From a virus, in the IMG/VR virus record IMGVR_UViG_3300045131_002929, positions 62,001-126,000 of that record: 64,000 bases of DNA. One strand, 5' to 3'. The notes under the pieces are model-generated. The model searched no databases. It worked only from the letters and a program-made list of their open reading frames with translations, and was not told the origin of the DNA. Below are positions 8,141 through 17,445 of the stretch, in pieces. The number at the start of each line of letters is the position of its first letter. The first letter of the stretch is position 1. The translations under genes and the position numbers were made by a program.

Positions 8141-10063
8141 ATGACTGACAGGAAGGACGTGCCGCCTCCGGCGATGACGAAACACTTCGCGGTGTTCAAG
8201 CGCGACGCCGCCTGGAAGGCGGCTTTCGACGAGATATCGTCGAACTACGTACTGCCGAGGATCGGCGGGTCCGGCCGTTTCACAGCGGGGGCCTCCTCGG
8301 CGATAGACCTGACCGCTGATCCGCGCGGCAGACTCACCCGCGTGTCCGTCCGCGCGCGGGTCCTCGTCGGCAGGGCCAGCTCGAAACGCGAGATAGCCTG
8401 CACTTCGATCGACGTCGTCTACGATAAGCGCAGCATACCCACGGCCTCGTTCAGGCCAGCCGTGGGCTTCCCGCTGGAGAGCCCGGACCGGTTGTCGAAC
8501 TCCGTGTTCAAATTCGAAGGCTACATGGAAGGGACGCCAGTCGAGATCCGGCTCTATTATAACCAGCCAGGCCTCGTGCGCAAGAAAGCGCCCGGCCCGC
8601 GGAAAGCCAACGAGTACCCGCTGTTCAAGGGCTACATCACATCCATATCAGGCGACAAGTCGACGGCCAGCTCGACGTCGTCGGGCATCGTAGTCCATTG
8701 CATCCACAAGGGATGGTGCCTGGCCTCGCTGCCGCCCGTGTCCCGGATCTTCGTGGCCGGGTGGGGCAACACCACCCTGGACACGCTGATGGCCAGCAAG
8801 ACTCCGCTGGCCAACGGCAGCGACGCGACGAAGCCGGGCGCGACGCCGCCTTCGCTGGACCTGCTCACGAAGGCCGACAATCTCTTCAGCGGGTTCAAAG
8901 ACTACCTGGCGGCCGTCGCCAAGAACGAGGAGCTGGCCAGCCCCGGCGTGCGCGGCTCCGGCGACAAAGCCGCGCTGAGCTTCCTCGAGAGCAACCTGAC
9001 GGTGTCCAAGAACGCCACTTTCGGAGCGGAGACGGACAAAGGCAGCAGCGCCACCATGCGCATGCGGATCGCCGGCGCCATGTCCGAGTCGCTCACCGCC
9101 AACTGGAAGACGCAGACCGCCTACGACCTGATCTCCGCCCATATGGGCTCCTTATACTCCTCCGTGGCGTGGACGGCGGACGGCATGCACCTAATGGCGG
9201 ACGTCTCCGCGCTGAAGGCCCATGAGCTGCTGCTGGACTCCTCCTACCTGTTCGGCGTCTCGAAGAGCCAGATGGTGAACCCGCGGAAAGTGGCCGGCGT
9301 GGCTTTGGTCACCCAGTACCTGTCGCAGGATAAGCATCTGGACTCGGGGGCCGCGTCCGGCTCCAAGGACGCCCAGAAGCTGGTGATGTACCCGCCGCAG
9401 ACGGACGAGCAGGCCAAGTACCACACCTTCGCGGAACACGCCGCCAAGGCCAGGGCCGACATCAAGGCGGCCTTCACGGACATGTTCGGCGGCGAGGACA
9501 AGGCCGGCGGCGCCGGCATGTACCTCGTCGTGCAGCCGCCGGCGTGGGCGTCCGGGATATTCAGCAGCGAGTCGCCGGACTGGTCCAGCGGCCTTGACAA
9601 CTTCGTACGGTCGACGGACAACGGCGACCTTTTCAAAACAGGCTCCACGTTCGACGCGCTTAAAACCAAGAACGACCTTGACAAGCAGCGGTCGTATTGG
9701 CAGAAGCTGCAGGACGCCATCGCCATGTGCGAGTTCGGCCACCGCGTGTGGCGCGGATCCACGATGCGCATATCCACGCCGTTCATACCGGACATAGCCC
9801 TGGGCCAGCGGGTGAAGATAAAATGCGAGGCGCGGAAGGACGGGGTCAAGAACGACCTGTCCGTGTTCGGCGGCAACGTGCTGCACGGAGCCGTCGAGAC
9901 GGTGACCATCCACGCGGAGCCCGGCGCCTTCTACATGGACATCGACCTGGACATGGTCCGGTCGGACAAGGACAACGAGCTTTACGGGTTCCCCACCCAC
10001 CCGCTGTTCAAAACGGTGACGGCGTCGTCCGAGACCAAACCCATCTTCCAAGAGCTGCCCTGA
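8141..10063 (+). CDS. Baseplate hub protein (gp27/protein D-like)
   Basis: This 640-residue protein has the hallmarks of a phage hub or late-control-D type protein. An early stretch reads SVFKFEGYMEGTPVEIRLYY, then FKGYITSISGDKS, followed by a beta-rich region, a helical middle and a beta-rich C-terminus (about residues 540-620) around STPFIPDIALGQRVKIKCEA. Such proteins form the trimeric hub that joins the tail tube to the central spike. The gene precedes the sigma factor and the wedge genes. The assignment rests on fold-like pattern and position, not on a catalytic motif. Confidence 0.55.
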   Translation: MTDRKDVPPPAMTKHFAVFKRDAAWKAAFDEISSNYVLPRIGGSGRFTAGASSAIDLTADPRGRLTRVSVRARVLVGRASSKREIACTSIDVVYDKRSIPTASFRPAVGFPLESPDRLSNSVFKFEGYMEGTPVEIRLYYNQPGLVRKKAPGPRKANEYPLFKGYITSISGDKSTASSTSSGIVVHCIHKGWCLASLPPVSRIFVAGWGNTTLDTLMASKTPLANGSDATKPGATPPSLDLLTKADNLFSGFKDYLAAVAKNEELASPGVRGSGDKAALSFLESNLTVSKNATFGAETDKGSSATMRMRIAGAMSESLTANWKTQTAYDLISAHMGSLYSSVAWTADGMHLMADVSALKAHELLLDSSYLFGVSKSQMVNPRKVAGVALVTQYLSQDKHLDSGAASGSKDAQKLVMYPPQTDEQAKYHTFAEHAAKARADIKAAFTDMFGGEDKAGGAGMYLVVQPPAWASGIFSSESPDWSSGLDNFVRSTDNGDLFKTGSTFDALKTKNDLDKQRSYWQKLQDAIAMCEFGHRVWRGSTMRISTPFIPDIALGQRVKIKCEARKDGVKNDLSVFGGNVLHGAVETVTIHAEPGAFYMDIDLDMVRSDKDNELYGFPTHPLFKTVTASSETKPIFQELP

Positions 10064-10105
10064 CGCTATATTCAGTTGTACTGGGTTTTCAACTTGGAGG
10101 ACAGC

Positions 10106-10864
10106 ATGGCCTATTTTCCACCTACACAGCAGCCGCGGCCGCAGGGCAAGACCCTGGCGCCCGACGAGTTCCACGCGTGGAAGGCGGACCCCACTAAAGA
10201 GCGGATGGCTTTGCTGCTGGCCAAGGTGGACCCGGTCATCGACAAGGCGGTGTCCAGCTACGGCGGGTCTTCGGGCCCATCGCTGAAAGTCCGCGCTAAG
10301 ATCATGGCCGCGCAGACCATCGCCAAGTTCGACCCGACCAAGGGGATGCACCTGAACTCCTATCTCATCCAGAATCTGCAGGCTTTGAACAGGGAACGCG
10401 CGGACCGGCAGAACGTCATACACATACCGGAAGCCTCGCTGCTGGCCAAACATAAGATATACGCGGCCGCCACCGAGCTGAAGTCGGAGCTTGGGCGCGA
10501 CCCGACCATTGACGAGCTGAGCGACCATACCGGACTCGACTCCAAGGCGCTGGCGGCCGCCAAGCGGTACGGCCGGACCACCTCCACCTCGGCCGGCGAA
10601 AGCGATAAGGGCGACCAGGGCGCCCATAGTCAGGGCGACTTCGCCCAGGTCTGGATGGACTACCTGTACCACGATCTGGAGCCGCGCGATAAGAAGATCA
10701 TGGAGTGGACCACGGGATACGGCGGGGCCGACATAAAGCGCAAGGGCGACATAGCGCGCGAGCTAGGCGTGTCCGCCGCGGCCGTGAGCCTGCGCATCAA
10801 CAAAATACTCAAACGGATGGAAGAGGGCCAGACATACGCGGCCAGGGAGGCGGTCACCGAATGA
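10106..10864 (+). CDS. RNA polymerase sigma factor (sigma70 family, phage-type)
   Basis: This 252-residue protein should direct RNA polymerase to phage promoters. A reduced region 2 lies around residues 62-105 (FDPTKG at 75-80 and SYLIQNLQALNRERADRQ). HIPE at 106-109 leads into a region 3-like helical domain (RDPTIDELSDHTGL at 131-144). Region 4 spans about 188-240, with a helix-turn-helix in GDIARELGVSAAAVSLRINK. GGAGG ends 5 bases before the ATG at 10106, which favours this start over an upstream in-frame ATG at 10076. It sits inside the baseplate operon and its last bases overlap the next start (ATGA). It is the natural partner of the polymerase gene at the right end of the window, or it could redirect host polymerase. 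Confidence 0.8.
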   Translation: MAYFPPTQQPRPQGKTLAPDEFHAWKADPTKERMALLLAKVDPVIDKAVSSYGGSSGPSLKVRAKIMAAQTIAKFDPTKGMHLNSYLIQNLQALNRERADRQNVIHIPEASLLAKHKIYAAATELKSELGRDPTIDELSDHTGLDSKALAAAKRYGRTTSTSAGESDKGDQGAHSQGDFAQVWMDYLYHDLEPRDKKIMEWTTGYGGADIKRKGDIARELGVSAAAVSLRINKILKRMEEGQTYAAREAVTE

Positions 10865-11499
10865 GCGAGGATGCCAAATCGACAGGCTCCATACAGGATC
10901 TGCTCGGCTACCTGGAGTATCTGCTGGAGCGCTTCGACGCCAAAACCCGGTGGGCGCTGCCAGCCGGGTCGCAGTCGCTCGGCGACGACCCCGCAGGCCC
11001 GGCCAACTTCCTAGGGTCGCAGGGCAACCCCACCCGGCCTACCACCATACTCGACAAGCTGGACGCCGACTCCGCCCTACGGGTGAAAAGCGGTCTACGC
11101 TCCAAAGCCGAGGCGGCCGCGCTGGGCGGCAATTTCTGGGACGCCGGGCTGGATTCCGACACTAAAGCGTTCTGCGCCGACATAGCGGCGGAGCTGGCGG
11201 CCGAGACGGCCAAGATCGGCAGCCCGGTCAAGACCGGATCCGACGGCGGGTCGGCGGCCGACCAGCCTGACTACGCCAAGATCATATGCGACGGCGACGC
11301 CATGGTGCTCGCCAGGAACGCGCAGTCGGCATATCTGGAGAGCTCCATGGACGGATTCGAACGGCGGCTGCGGGCGCTGTCCTACGAGCGCGGGCTCGGC
11401 CGGCCGGACGGCCTTATGGCCAACCTGGCCTCGGTAGGTCAGGTCGCGGGTTTCCACCTTGGCGTGAAACCACCCAACGAGGATGGAGGGGCCGTCTGA
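10861..11499 (+). CDS. Unknown baseplate-operon protein
   Basis: This 212-residue protein starts at an ATG overlapping the sigma factor stop (ATGA) and its own TGA overlaps the next ATG, so all three are translationally coupled. The sequence is acidic and helical with Gly/Asp-rich linkers, and no zinc, nucleotide or membrane motif is visible. Its place between the sigma factor and the gp25-like wedge gene suggests a small baseplate component or assembly factor (inference). Confidence 0.45.
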   Translation: MSEDAKSTGSIQDLLGYLEYLLERFDAKTRWALPAGSQSLGDDPAGPANFLGSQGNPTRPTTILDKLDADSALRVKSGLRSKAEAAALGGNFWDAGLDSDTKAFCADIAAELAAETAKIGSPVKTGSDGGSAADQPDYAKIICDGDAMVLARNAQSAYLESSMDGFERRLRALSYERGLGRPDGLMANLASVGQVAGFHLGVKPPNEDGGAV

Positions 11500-11891
11500 T
11501 GGCTCGGCTGGACATCAACGTGATATCGAGCTCGGCGGACGCGGCGCTGGCCTTGGACGGCGGATCCGTGGGCGGCAAGGCCAAGCTAGCCCAGCGGACG
11601 CTTCTGCTGATGCTGAAAGACCGCGGAACGGCGACCGAGCCTGACATGGACGGCACCGGCCTGCTGGAGACCAGGGCCTGCACGCTCATCAAAGAAGTTC
11701 TGGACAACACCCTGGCCCGCGCGGCCGAGACCGCTTCGGCGCGCATGCTGGCCTACCCGCCGCCAGACTCGGACGGGGAGGACGCGCTCGGGACGCTGAC
11801 CGCTTACTCGGAGGCCGCGGGCGCGGACTCCGCGACGATACGCATAGCCATACAGAACGAGGCCGGCGCCACTGACACATTAACACTGTGA
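11499..11891 (+). CDS. Baseplate wedge protein, gp25-like (probable)
   Basis: This 130-residue protein begins in overlap with the preceding stop (TGATG). It contains the segment LAQRTLLLMLKDRGT with DGTGL shortly after it, reminiscent of gp25-type wedge proteins (a multimer helix followed by the fG..l loop). It lies directly before the gp6/J-like gene, the usual order in contractile tails. In such machines gp25 staples the sheath to the wedge. The short length fits the family. Support is pattern plus synteny, so this remains probable. Confidence 0.5.
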   Translation: MARLDINVISSSADAALALDGGSVGGKAKLAQRTLLLMLKDRGTATEPDMDGTGLLETRACTLIKEVLDNTLARAAETASARMLAYPPPDSDGEDALGTLTAYSEAAGADSATIRIAIQNEAGATDTLTL

Positions 11892-11900
11892 GGATTTGAG

Positions 11901-13466
11901 ATGGATCTTACTACGGTCAGCCTACAGGCCCGGGCGGAGGCGGAGGCTCTCATCCGCGACTCGCTGATGTCGCTTTTTCCGACCATCGACGTGTCGCCTG
12001 GCACCGCGCTGCACGAGCTGCTGGCCATCCCGGCCGGCGCCGTCAAGGCTTACATAGACGCGCAGGCGGCGGCGTTGCGGACCAGCCTGGACCTGGCCAC
12101 GAGCGACGATCCGGCCGTGGTCGCGGCCCTGCTTGAGAATTTCAAGCTGGCGCCGAACCAGGGCTCCGAGGGCCAGGGTCTGGTGAAGCTGATCTTCGAC
12201 GCGTCGTCGCAGGCCGTCGTGCAGGCCGGCACCGCGCTTAAGACCGGCGGCACGACTTTAAGAATCCCGCGGACATACGCCGGCGTAGTCGGCATGGCCT
12301 CGATCGCGGCCGCGGAGTCCGGCTTGTACAGGGAGCTGGAGCGCGAAGGCGACTACTGGGTCATGTACGTGCCCGCCGTGACGACCGGCGGCCAGAACGA
12401 TCCGATCCTGCCCGGCCAGTACCTGCAGACGCTGCATCCCATCGCCACGCTGGTGCGCGCGGAGTCCGCTTCGACTTTCATAGGCGGCCGAACCGCCGAC
12501 ACCCTGGACACGCTGCGTTCGAAGTGGGCCGAGTCCAGGACGATGCCGGCATGCTGCTCGGCCAACCATATCCGCAAACTGCTCGCCATGTCCTCGGTTC
12601 CCGCGCTGGACGTGAAGGTGGCCGGGGCGGGCAGCCTGGAGTCGTGGCGCGCCACCTCGGTGTTCGGCGTGGCGCCCGGCGGCGTGGTCGACGTCTACTC
12701 CAAGACGGCGCTGTTCCCATGCGTGGACTACGTGCAGGTCAAGGCGACGCTGGTCGACGCCGCGTCCAGAACGTGGTCCGCCGTCGTGACGCGGGATCTG
12801 ATGCCCGGCTTCTACAGGATAGAGAGCATAAACTACGGGAGCCGCAGCGCGTCGCGCGACGCCATCGTCTCCGAGACGTGGTCGGCCGACGTCTCGAACT
12901 ACCCATGCGTGAAATGCGGGTCGAACCCGGATCATTTCAGATTCAGCGCTTTCCAGCAGTGCGTGCTGGTCTTCGTCTTCGCGGCCGCGACGCCCGGCGC
13001 GGACGGATCGGCCGCCTTCTTCCTCGAACTCACCGGCATGCCCGGCATAAAGACCCACCAGGCGGCCTTGGACGATCCCGACGCCGGCGTGCCCGGACTG
13101 GATGTCCTGGTCCGCGCCCCTGTTCCGGTGTTCGTATCGCTGGGCGTCCGGCTACATCTAAACCCCGGCGCGCCCGCCCCCGACGTGGAGGCGCTTATGG
13201 TGAGGGCCTCGGCCGCCGTGAACGCGGCGCCCATGGGCCGCGGATGGCTGTCCGGCGGCTGCGTGGCCGCGGCGCTGGCCTCGCCCGACTACGAAGTCGT
13301 GTCGCCGGTGATGCTGGAGGCGACGCTGTTAGGCCAGGACGGGCGCGAGCTCCGGTTCAGGAGCTCGGACACGCTCAGAATCCCGCAAGACGCGGCGGCG
13401 GGGGCCACCCTATCCACCTTATGCTTCATGTGCAGGCCTTCCTCCGTCTCCATAACCGTGAAATAG
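11901..13466 (+). CDS. Baseplate wedge protein, gp6/J-like
   Basis: This 521-residue protein opens with a segment typical of baseplate J/gp6: TIDVSPGTALHELLAIPAGA, then a helix, then AVVAALLENFKLAPNQGSEG and a beta strand with AGTALKTGGTTLRIP. Members form the dimers that close the ring of the baseplate inner wedge. A conserved two-domain architecture follows (a middle beta-rich region and a C-terminal region near residues 400-500 with RAPVPVFVSLGV). The first gene downstream is in the gp7 position. Cys residues are frequent but not in an obvious zinc motif. Confidence 0.7.
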   Translation: MDLTTVSLQARAEAEALIRDSLMSLFPTIDVSPGTALHELLAIPAGAVKAYIDAQAAALRTSLDLATSDDPAVVAALLENFKLAPNQGSEGQGLVKLIFDASSQAVVQAGTALKTGGTTLRIPRTYAGVVGMASIAAAESGLYRELEREGDYWVMYVPAVTTGGQNDPILPGQYLQTLHPIATLVRAESASTFIGGRTADTLDTLRSKWAESRTMPACCSANHIRKLLAMSSVPALDVKVAGAGSLESWRATSVFGVAPGGVVDVYSKTALFPCVDYVQVKATLVDAASRTWSAVVTRDLMPGFYRIESINYGSRSASRDAIVSETWSADVSNYPCVKCGSNPDHFRFSAFQQCVLVFVFAAATPGADGSAAFFLELTGMPGIKTHQAALDDPDAGVPGLDVLVRAPVPVFVSLGVRLHLNPGAPAPDVEALMVRASAAVNAAPMGRGWLSGGCVAAALASPDYEVVSPVMLEATLLGQDGRELRFRSSDTLRIPQDAAAGATLSTLCFMCRPSSVSITVK

Positions 13467-13473
13467 GTGCCAG

Positions 13474-14985
13474 ATGATAAAGGCGATATCCAGTAAATTC
13501 TGGACCGAGGTCTGCGGCGACTGGCCTGCTCGATTTTTCACTATGTTGGATTCTGTGCTGGCCGCGCAGCCTGACGACGAGGCGGCGGCCGCCAAAGCCT
13601 CGCTAGGGCCCAAGAGCTTCAAGCCTTTCAAGTCAGAGCGCTTCAAGCCTCTTTTCTTCGGCCCCTACGACGTCAAGCCGCCCAAGGCGATCCTGGACGG
13701 ATCCGCCGCCCTGGACGGGTCCGAACCGCTGAGCGGCAGACGCGCGGCCGGCTACTCGCTGCCTGCGCCCGCCGGGCTGATAGGCGCCGACTACATATCG
13801 ACGGCGCCCGACGGCTCCGGGCGCATGCTGGAGGCGGCTAGGGACTTCATAGTCGACGCCGAGGCGCGGGAGATCGTATTCAGGCAGGATCCGCTCGGAC
13901 TGCCTGTCCGCTGGGACTCGTCGGCGGGCGGTCGCGAAGGCCGGCTCTGGCTGATCGGCGCTAGACTGGACGACGGAACCGCGGCCCGGACCTCGCGGAT
14001 GTTCGCAGGCATATCCGTGCCTTGCGGCGCGCGCACGGCCGACATAACAGGCGCGCTGTGCGACTGCCTGGTCAACGGGACGGCCAAGGCCTCGCTGGCC
14101 CTGGCCCTGGGCTACATCCTCGACGCCGAGACGTCGAAAGTCGCCGGCGTCGTCGAAAGGGTTTTCAAAGACGCGGGCAGGACGTGGGTTCTCGCCGAAG
14201 GGCTGCTGCACTCGGCCCCTGGCTCATGCTCGGCGGTCGTGGCCGCCGGCTCGAAGGTGCGGCGCGGCGATCTTCTGTTCGACGCCTTCACGCTGCTGGG
14301 CGAGGGCAGCGAGCTGGACCCTGTCAAGGTGCCGGCCCTGTTCATAGGTCCGGAGCTGACCGGCGGCAGGCTGGTCGACGGCGTCATGGTGGACAACGCC
14401 GAGATGGCGGCGCCGGCCTCGCGGTGGCTGCTGGCCAGCAAAAGGGGTGGAAAAGGTCTTGTGGAGGATGTCACGGAGTCGGATTACAGCTATCTTATCG
14501 ACAGGCTGGACGGCGGCGACGCCTACCTGCTGGTGGACGACGGGCTCGACGAATACAAACTGACGGTGGGGAGCAGCGGACCGCCCTGCCAGGGGCCGCC
14601 TAGGGACGTGGCCGCCTTCAAAGCTTACGTGAACGAGGCCGAGGCCCGCGGCGTCAGCTTTCCGGCGGCGGTCGCGGCTGGCCGCAACGAGAAGCTGAGG
14701 ATGAACCCGGCCGCCGAGATATGGAACGGGGCGCTGGCCAGGTCGTGCGCGCTGCTCATGGTCGACCCTGGCTTGGACCGAGGCGCGTGGCGGCTGCTGA
14801 CATGGCTGGCGGGGCTGATGCCCGCGTGGACATTCCTGCGCGTGTGCTCGGAGCAGCCCTGCTGCGACACGTACGCGTGCGCGGACTCCGTAAGCGAGTC
14901 CGTGGAAGTGTTCGACTGCGTGGACGTCGAGGACGGATCCTGCTCCATAAATGAAAACATAAACACAACGAGGTTCGCGTTATGA
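13474..14985 (+). CDS. Putative baseplate wedge protein in gp7 position
   Basis: This 503-residue protein follows the gp6/J-like gene and its stop overlaps the next start (ATGA). The N-terminus has a Lys/Phe-rich stretch (SFKPFKSERFKPLFF). The middle is a mixture of short strands with many Gly. The C-terminal 60 residues are Cys-rich (CSEQPCCDTYACADS, then CVDVEDGSC), which may form disulfides or bind metal. No enzyme motif was found. Position implies a wedge or peripheral baseplate role, but I do not recognise the family. Confidence 0.45.
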   Translation: MIKAISSKFWTEVCGDWPARFFTMLDSVLAAQPDDEAAAAKASLGPKSFKPFKSERFKPLFFGPYDVKPPKAILDGSAALDGSEPLSGRRAAGYSLPAPAGLIGADYISTAPDGSGRMLEAARDFIVDAEAREIVFRQDPLGLPVRWDSSAGGREGRLWLIGARLDDGTAARTSRMFAGISVPCGARTADITGALCDCLVNGTAKASLALALGYILDAETSKVAGVVERVFKDAGRTWVLAEGLLHSAPGSCSAVVAAGSKVRRGDLLFDAFTLLGEGSELDPVKVPALFIGPELTGGRLVDGVMVDNAEMAAPASRWLLASKRGGKGLVEDVTESDYSYLIDRLDGGDAYLLVDDGLDEYKLTVGSSGPPCQGPPRDVAAFKAYVNEAEARGVSFPAAVAAGRNEKLRMNPAAEIWNGALARSCALLMVDPGLDRGAWRLLTWLAGLMPAWTFLRVCSEQPCCDTYACADSVSESVEVFDCVDVEDGSCSINENINTTRFAL

Positions 14986-15521
14986 CCGAGACACTGCACA
15001 AGACCAGCGGTTGGATAGATATTTTCGAAGTCAGGGGCGGCGTGTGGCTGCCGCTTGGCGGCCAGCACAACATGATAACCAGGCAGGGCGGCGACGTCAT
15101 GGCCGCGGCCTTGGCCGGCCTGCGTAAAATAAACTGCGTGTACTTCGCGTACAGCAACCAGCCCGGCGCGCTGGAGATAGGCGCCTCCGAGCACAACACG
15201 GCCGCCACTTACAGGGCCGCCGTAGCCGGCCGCGGGGTGGCCAGGTCGCTGGCGCTGAGCTCGCCCTGCTTCGCTTCGTCCGGCGACGGCTTCGCCGCGA
15301 ACAGGATGACAGTCACGGCCGTGACCTCGGGATCCAAGCTCTCGGGCGAGGACATGGCGGACGGCGTGTCCGCCATATACCACGCGGCGCTCGTCTCGGT
15401 GGCCGACGAAGGCGACGCGCAGACGGACATGGTGTTCAGCTGCGCGAACCTGGACGTGGAGCGCGTGAAATCAGCGGGTGCGCAGATAGGCGTGCGCTGG
15501 ACCTTGAACTGCTTAAACTAA
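14982..15521 (+). CDS. Tail fibre/baseplate attachment-type protein
   Basis: This 179-residue beta-rich protein contains HNMITRQGGDVMAAALAGL near residue 30 and ends with a short hydrophobic strand segment (IGVRWTLNCL). The HNmit..g.d pattern is typical of small fibre-linked proteins encoded beside phage tail fibres. It is coupled to the previous gene by an ATGA overlap and lies 11 bases upstream of a larger fibre-like protein. It probably connects fibres to the baseplate. The function is inferred from pattern and context. Confidence 0.45.
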   Translation: MTETLHKTSGWIDIFEVRGGVWLPLGGQHNMITRQGGDVMAAALAGLRKINCVYFAYSNQPGALEIGASEHNTAATYRAAVAGRGVARSLALSSPCFASSGDGFAANRMTVTAVTSGSKLSGEDMADGVSAIYHAALVSVADEGDAQTDMVFSCANLDVERVKSAGAQIGVRWTLNCLN

Positions 15522-15532
15522 GAGGCTGACCC

Positions 15533-17122
15533 ATGAACACCTACTGGCCGGCCGCAGTGCCCGCCCTGACCAGAACCAGCACCAACGACTACAAAGAGCT
15601 GAATAGGCCGCTGGCCGAGCTGGCCGCGCGGACCGACTTCCTCAAAGCGCGGATGGACGAGCTGGCCGCCGGCGAATGCCTATCCACGCCCGGCGTCCGC
15701 CTGGCCGCCGAGGCCAAGGAGGGCTACGCCATGGCCTACAGCGGCCAGCGCGGTCTTTTCGCCCCGGCCAGGGCGGCGTGGTCCGCTGAATCGTCCGCGT
15801 CCGGCGCGCCGCTGCCTGGCGACGTCTCGGTGCCGGCCGGCATTCTTATCCGCAAACACACCGACACCTCCGGCGATCTGGTCACGGCCGGGTCGATGCC
15901 CGCCTTCCCGCATCTCTACAACCTTTTCGGATCCGCCTCGCCGGCGCCTGGCCTTTACTATCTGTCGGCGACCGAGCCTGGCCGGCTGACCCTGGACCCG
16001 CCCGCCAATCCAGTGTTGGTGGCGCTGCTTACCGGCGACGGTCTGCTGACGCTGCTTACCGGCGATCCGCGCGGATCCGCCCACGAGCATGTCAGCCTGC
16101 AGCTGGCCGGCGGCGGCTGGCTGGCCGCCGTGCCCGCGAACTTCCCCGCGGCGGCGATCCCGGCGGGCGCCGCCTTTGGCTATGACGCCTACGCGGACGG
16201 CTCCGTGGCGGAGATGACGGCGCTGTACCAGGGCAAGGCTTTCCTGACCAGGAACGACACGGGGGCCAACGTGCCGGCCGACCTTTTCACGCTGGACTCC
16301 GAAGGCATGTGGTGGCTCGCGCCTACGCCGCCCGGCGACATGACGGTCTGGCTGACCCGGCCTGCCGCCGCGGCCGCCGGGGCCGTGCGCGCCATAGTGT
16401 CCACCACGCCCGGCGATCTATCCGTATCCGTGGCGAACGGGGTGGCCTTGATCGGACTGGCCGAAGGCGAGGCCGCGTATGGAGTGCCCGGCTCGACTGT
16501 GGTCAAGGGCATCGACGGCCGCTCCGTCCGGTTCGGGGATGTGGTGGAGTCCATAATCGGCGAGGGCGGCATAAGCGTGGCCGCCACGGTGGCCGGCGGC
16601 AAGGGCACTGTGACCATATCCGGTCTGGAATGGGCCGAGCGCCTGATAGACGCCGTGCCGCCGATACCAGCCCTCGGCCACTGCTTCCAAGCCGGCTCGC
16701 CTTCCACGGCGAGCTTCACCGCCTACACGCCGAAATGGAGCGCGGGCTTCAAAAAACTAAAATTCTGGATGTGGGTGCGCGGCGCGCCGCTCGGCCGGTT
16801 CCCCGTGGAGGGGGCCCGCGTGGCCTACTCCATATTCTACCCGCCGGGCCATCTCGGGTCGGACATGCCGCCGGGCGAATACAAAAACGGCGCGTGGAAT
16901 CCGAGGCAGGCCCTGCCTAACGGGTCTTACGAATCGCTCGAGAACTTCGTGGACATACCGGGCTTCAGTCCGTGCCTGAACGAAAAGATGTACATCATGG
17001 AGGCCCCGCAGGCTCGGTGGGTGGACGTCGGACCTGAGTGCCTCGTGAATTTCTCCATCACGTTCGGCGGTGTGAGGCCCGTGTTCCTGCACAGGGTCGG
17101 CATATCCGTCATGAGCGCGTAG
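15533..17122 (+). CDS. Putative tail fibre protein
   Basis: This 529-residue protein begins with a helical segment of about 45 residues (LTRTSTNDYKELNRPLAEL) that could trimerise or bind the baseplate. It continues with repetitive Gly/Ala/Val-rich beta sequence of fibre type (for example GDLSVSVANGVALIGLAEG and GGISVAATVAGGKGTVTISG). The C-terminal 150 residues are richer in Trp, Tyr, Phe and Cys and may form the distal receptor-binding head. There is no intramolecular chaperone motif that I recognise. It lies in a run of receptor-binding candidates. Confidence 0.5.
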   Translation: MNTYWPAAVPALTRTSTNDYKELNRPLAELAARTDFLKARMDELAAGECLSTPGVRLAAEAKEGYAMAYSGQRGLFAPARAAWSAESSASGAPLPGDVSVPAGILIRKHTDTSGDLVTAGSMPAFPHLYNLFGSASPAPGLYYLSATEPGRLTLDPPANPVLVALLTGDGLLTLLTGDPRGSAHEHVSLQLAGGGWLAAVPANFPAAAIPAGAAFGYDAYADGSVAEMTALYQGKAFLTRNDTGANVPADLFTLDSEGMWWLAPTPPGDMTVWLTRPAAAAAGAVRAIVSTTPGDLSVSVANGVALIGLAEGEAAYGVPGSTVVKGIDGRSVRFGDVVESIIGEGGISVAATVAGGKGTVTISGLEWAERLIDAVPPIPALGHCFQAGSPSTASFTAYTPKWSAGFKKLKFWMWVRGAPLGRFPVEGARVAYSIFYPPGHLGSDMPPGEYKNGAWNPRQALPNGSYESLENFVDIPGFSPCLNEKMYIMEAPQARWVDVGPECLVNFSITFGGVRPVFLHRVGISVMSA

Positions 17123-17130
17123 GCGGCGGC

Positions 17131-17412
17131 ATGGACGCTGACACCCCACTGAACCACCTGAGCTACGGGCACATGCCTAAAACCTTCAGCGGAAACATGT
17201 CGGGCATGATGCCGTGCCGCGTGACCGGCAAGTCCGGCCCTATGCACATGGTCGACGTGTACCGCGACGGAATAGCCGCTGGGCCTACGGGCATGAGCCA
17301 GCCCATGCTGGTCATGGGTATGAATCTAGCCGATACGCTGCCTACCGGCACCTGGCTGCTGGCTTCGCCGCAAGAGCTGGCCGTCACCGGATTCACGGAG
17401 ATCGACGGCTGA
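17131..17412 (+). CDS. Small conserved-looking tail-region protein
   Basis: This 93-residue protein is Met- and Gly-rich (FSGNMSGMMPCRV and QPMLVMGMNLADTLPTGTWL). The ATG at 17131 is chosen because upstream in-frame codons lie inside the preceding fibre gene. No membrane helix or zinc motif is visible. The 33-base gap to the next gene contains its ribosome-binding site. A minor tail or fibre-tip component is possible, but the function is unknown. Confidence 0.45.
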   Translation: MDADTPLNHLSYGHMPKTFSGNMSGMMPCRVTGKSGPMHMVDVYRDGIAAGPTGMSQPMLVMGMNLADTLPTGTWLLASPQELAVTGFTEIDG

Positions 17413-17445
17413 CGGCACAGTCGAATTAAAACGGACAGGTCGCGA

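Noticed and set aside
9191-10672. Long reverse-strand frame spanning hub and sigma genes
   Set aside because: It crosses two well-supported forward genes and has His/Arg/Val-rich shadow composition.
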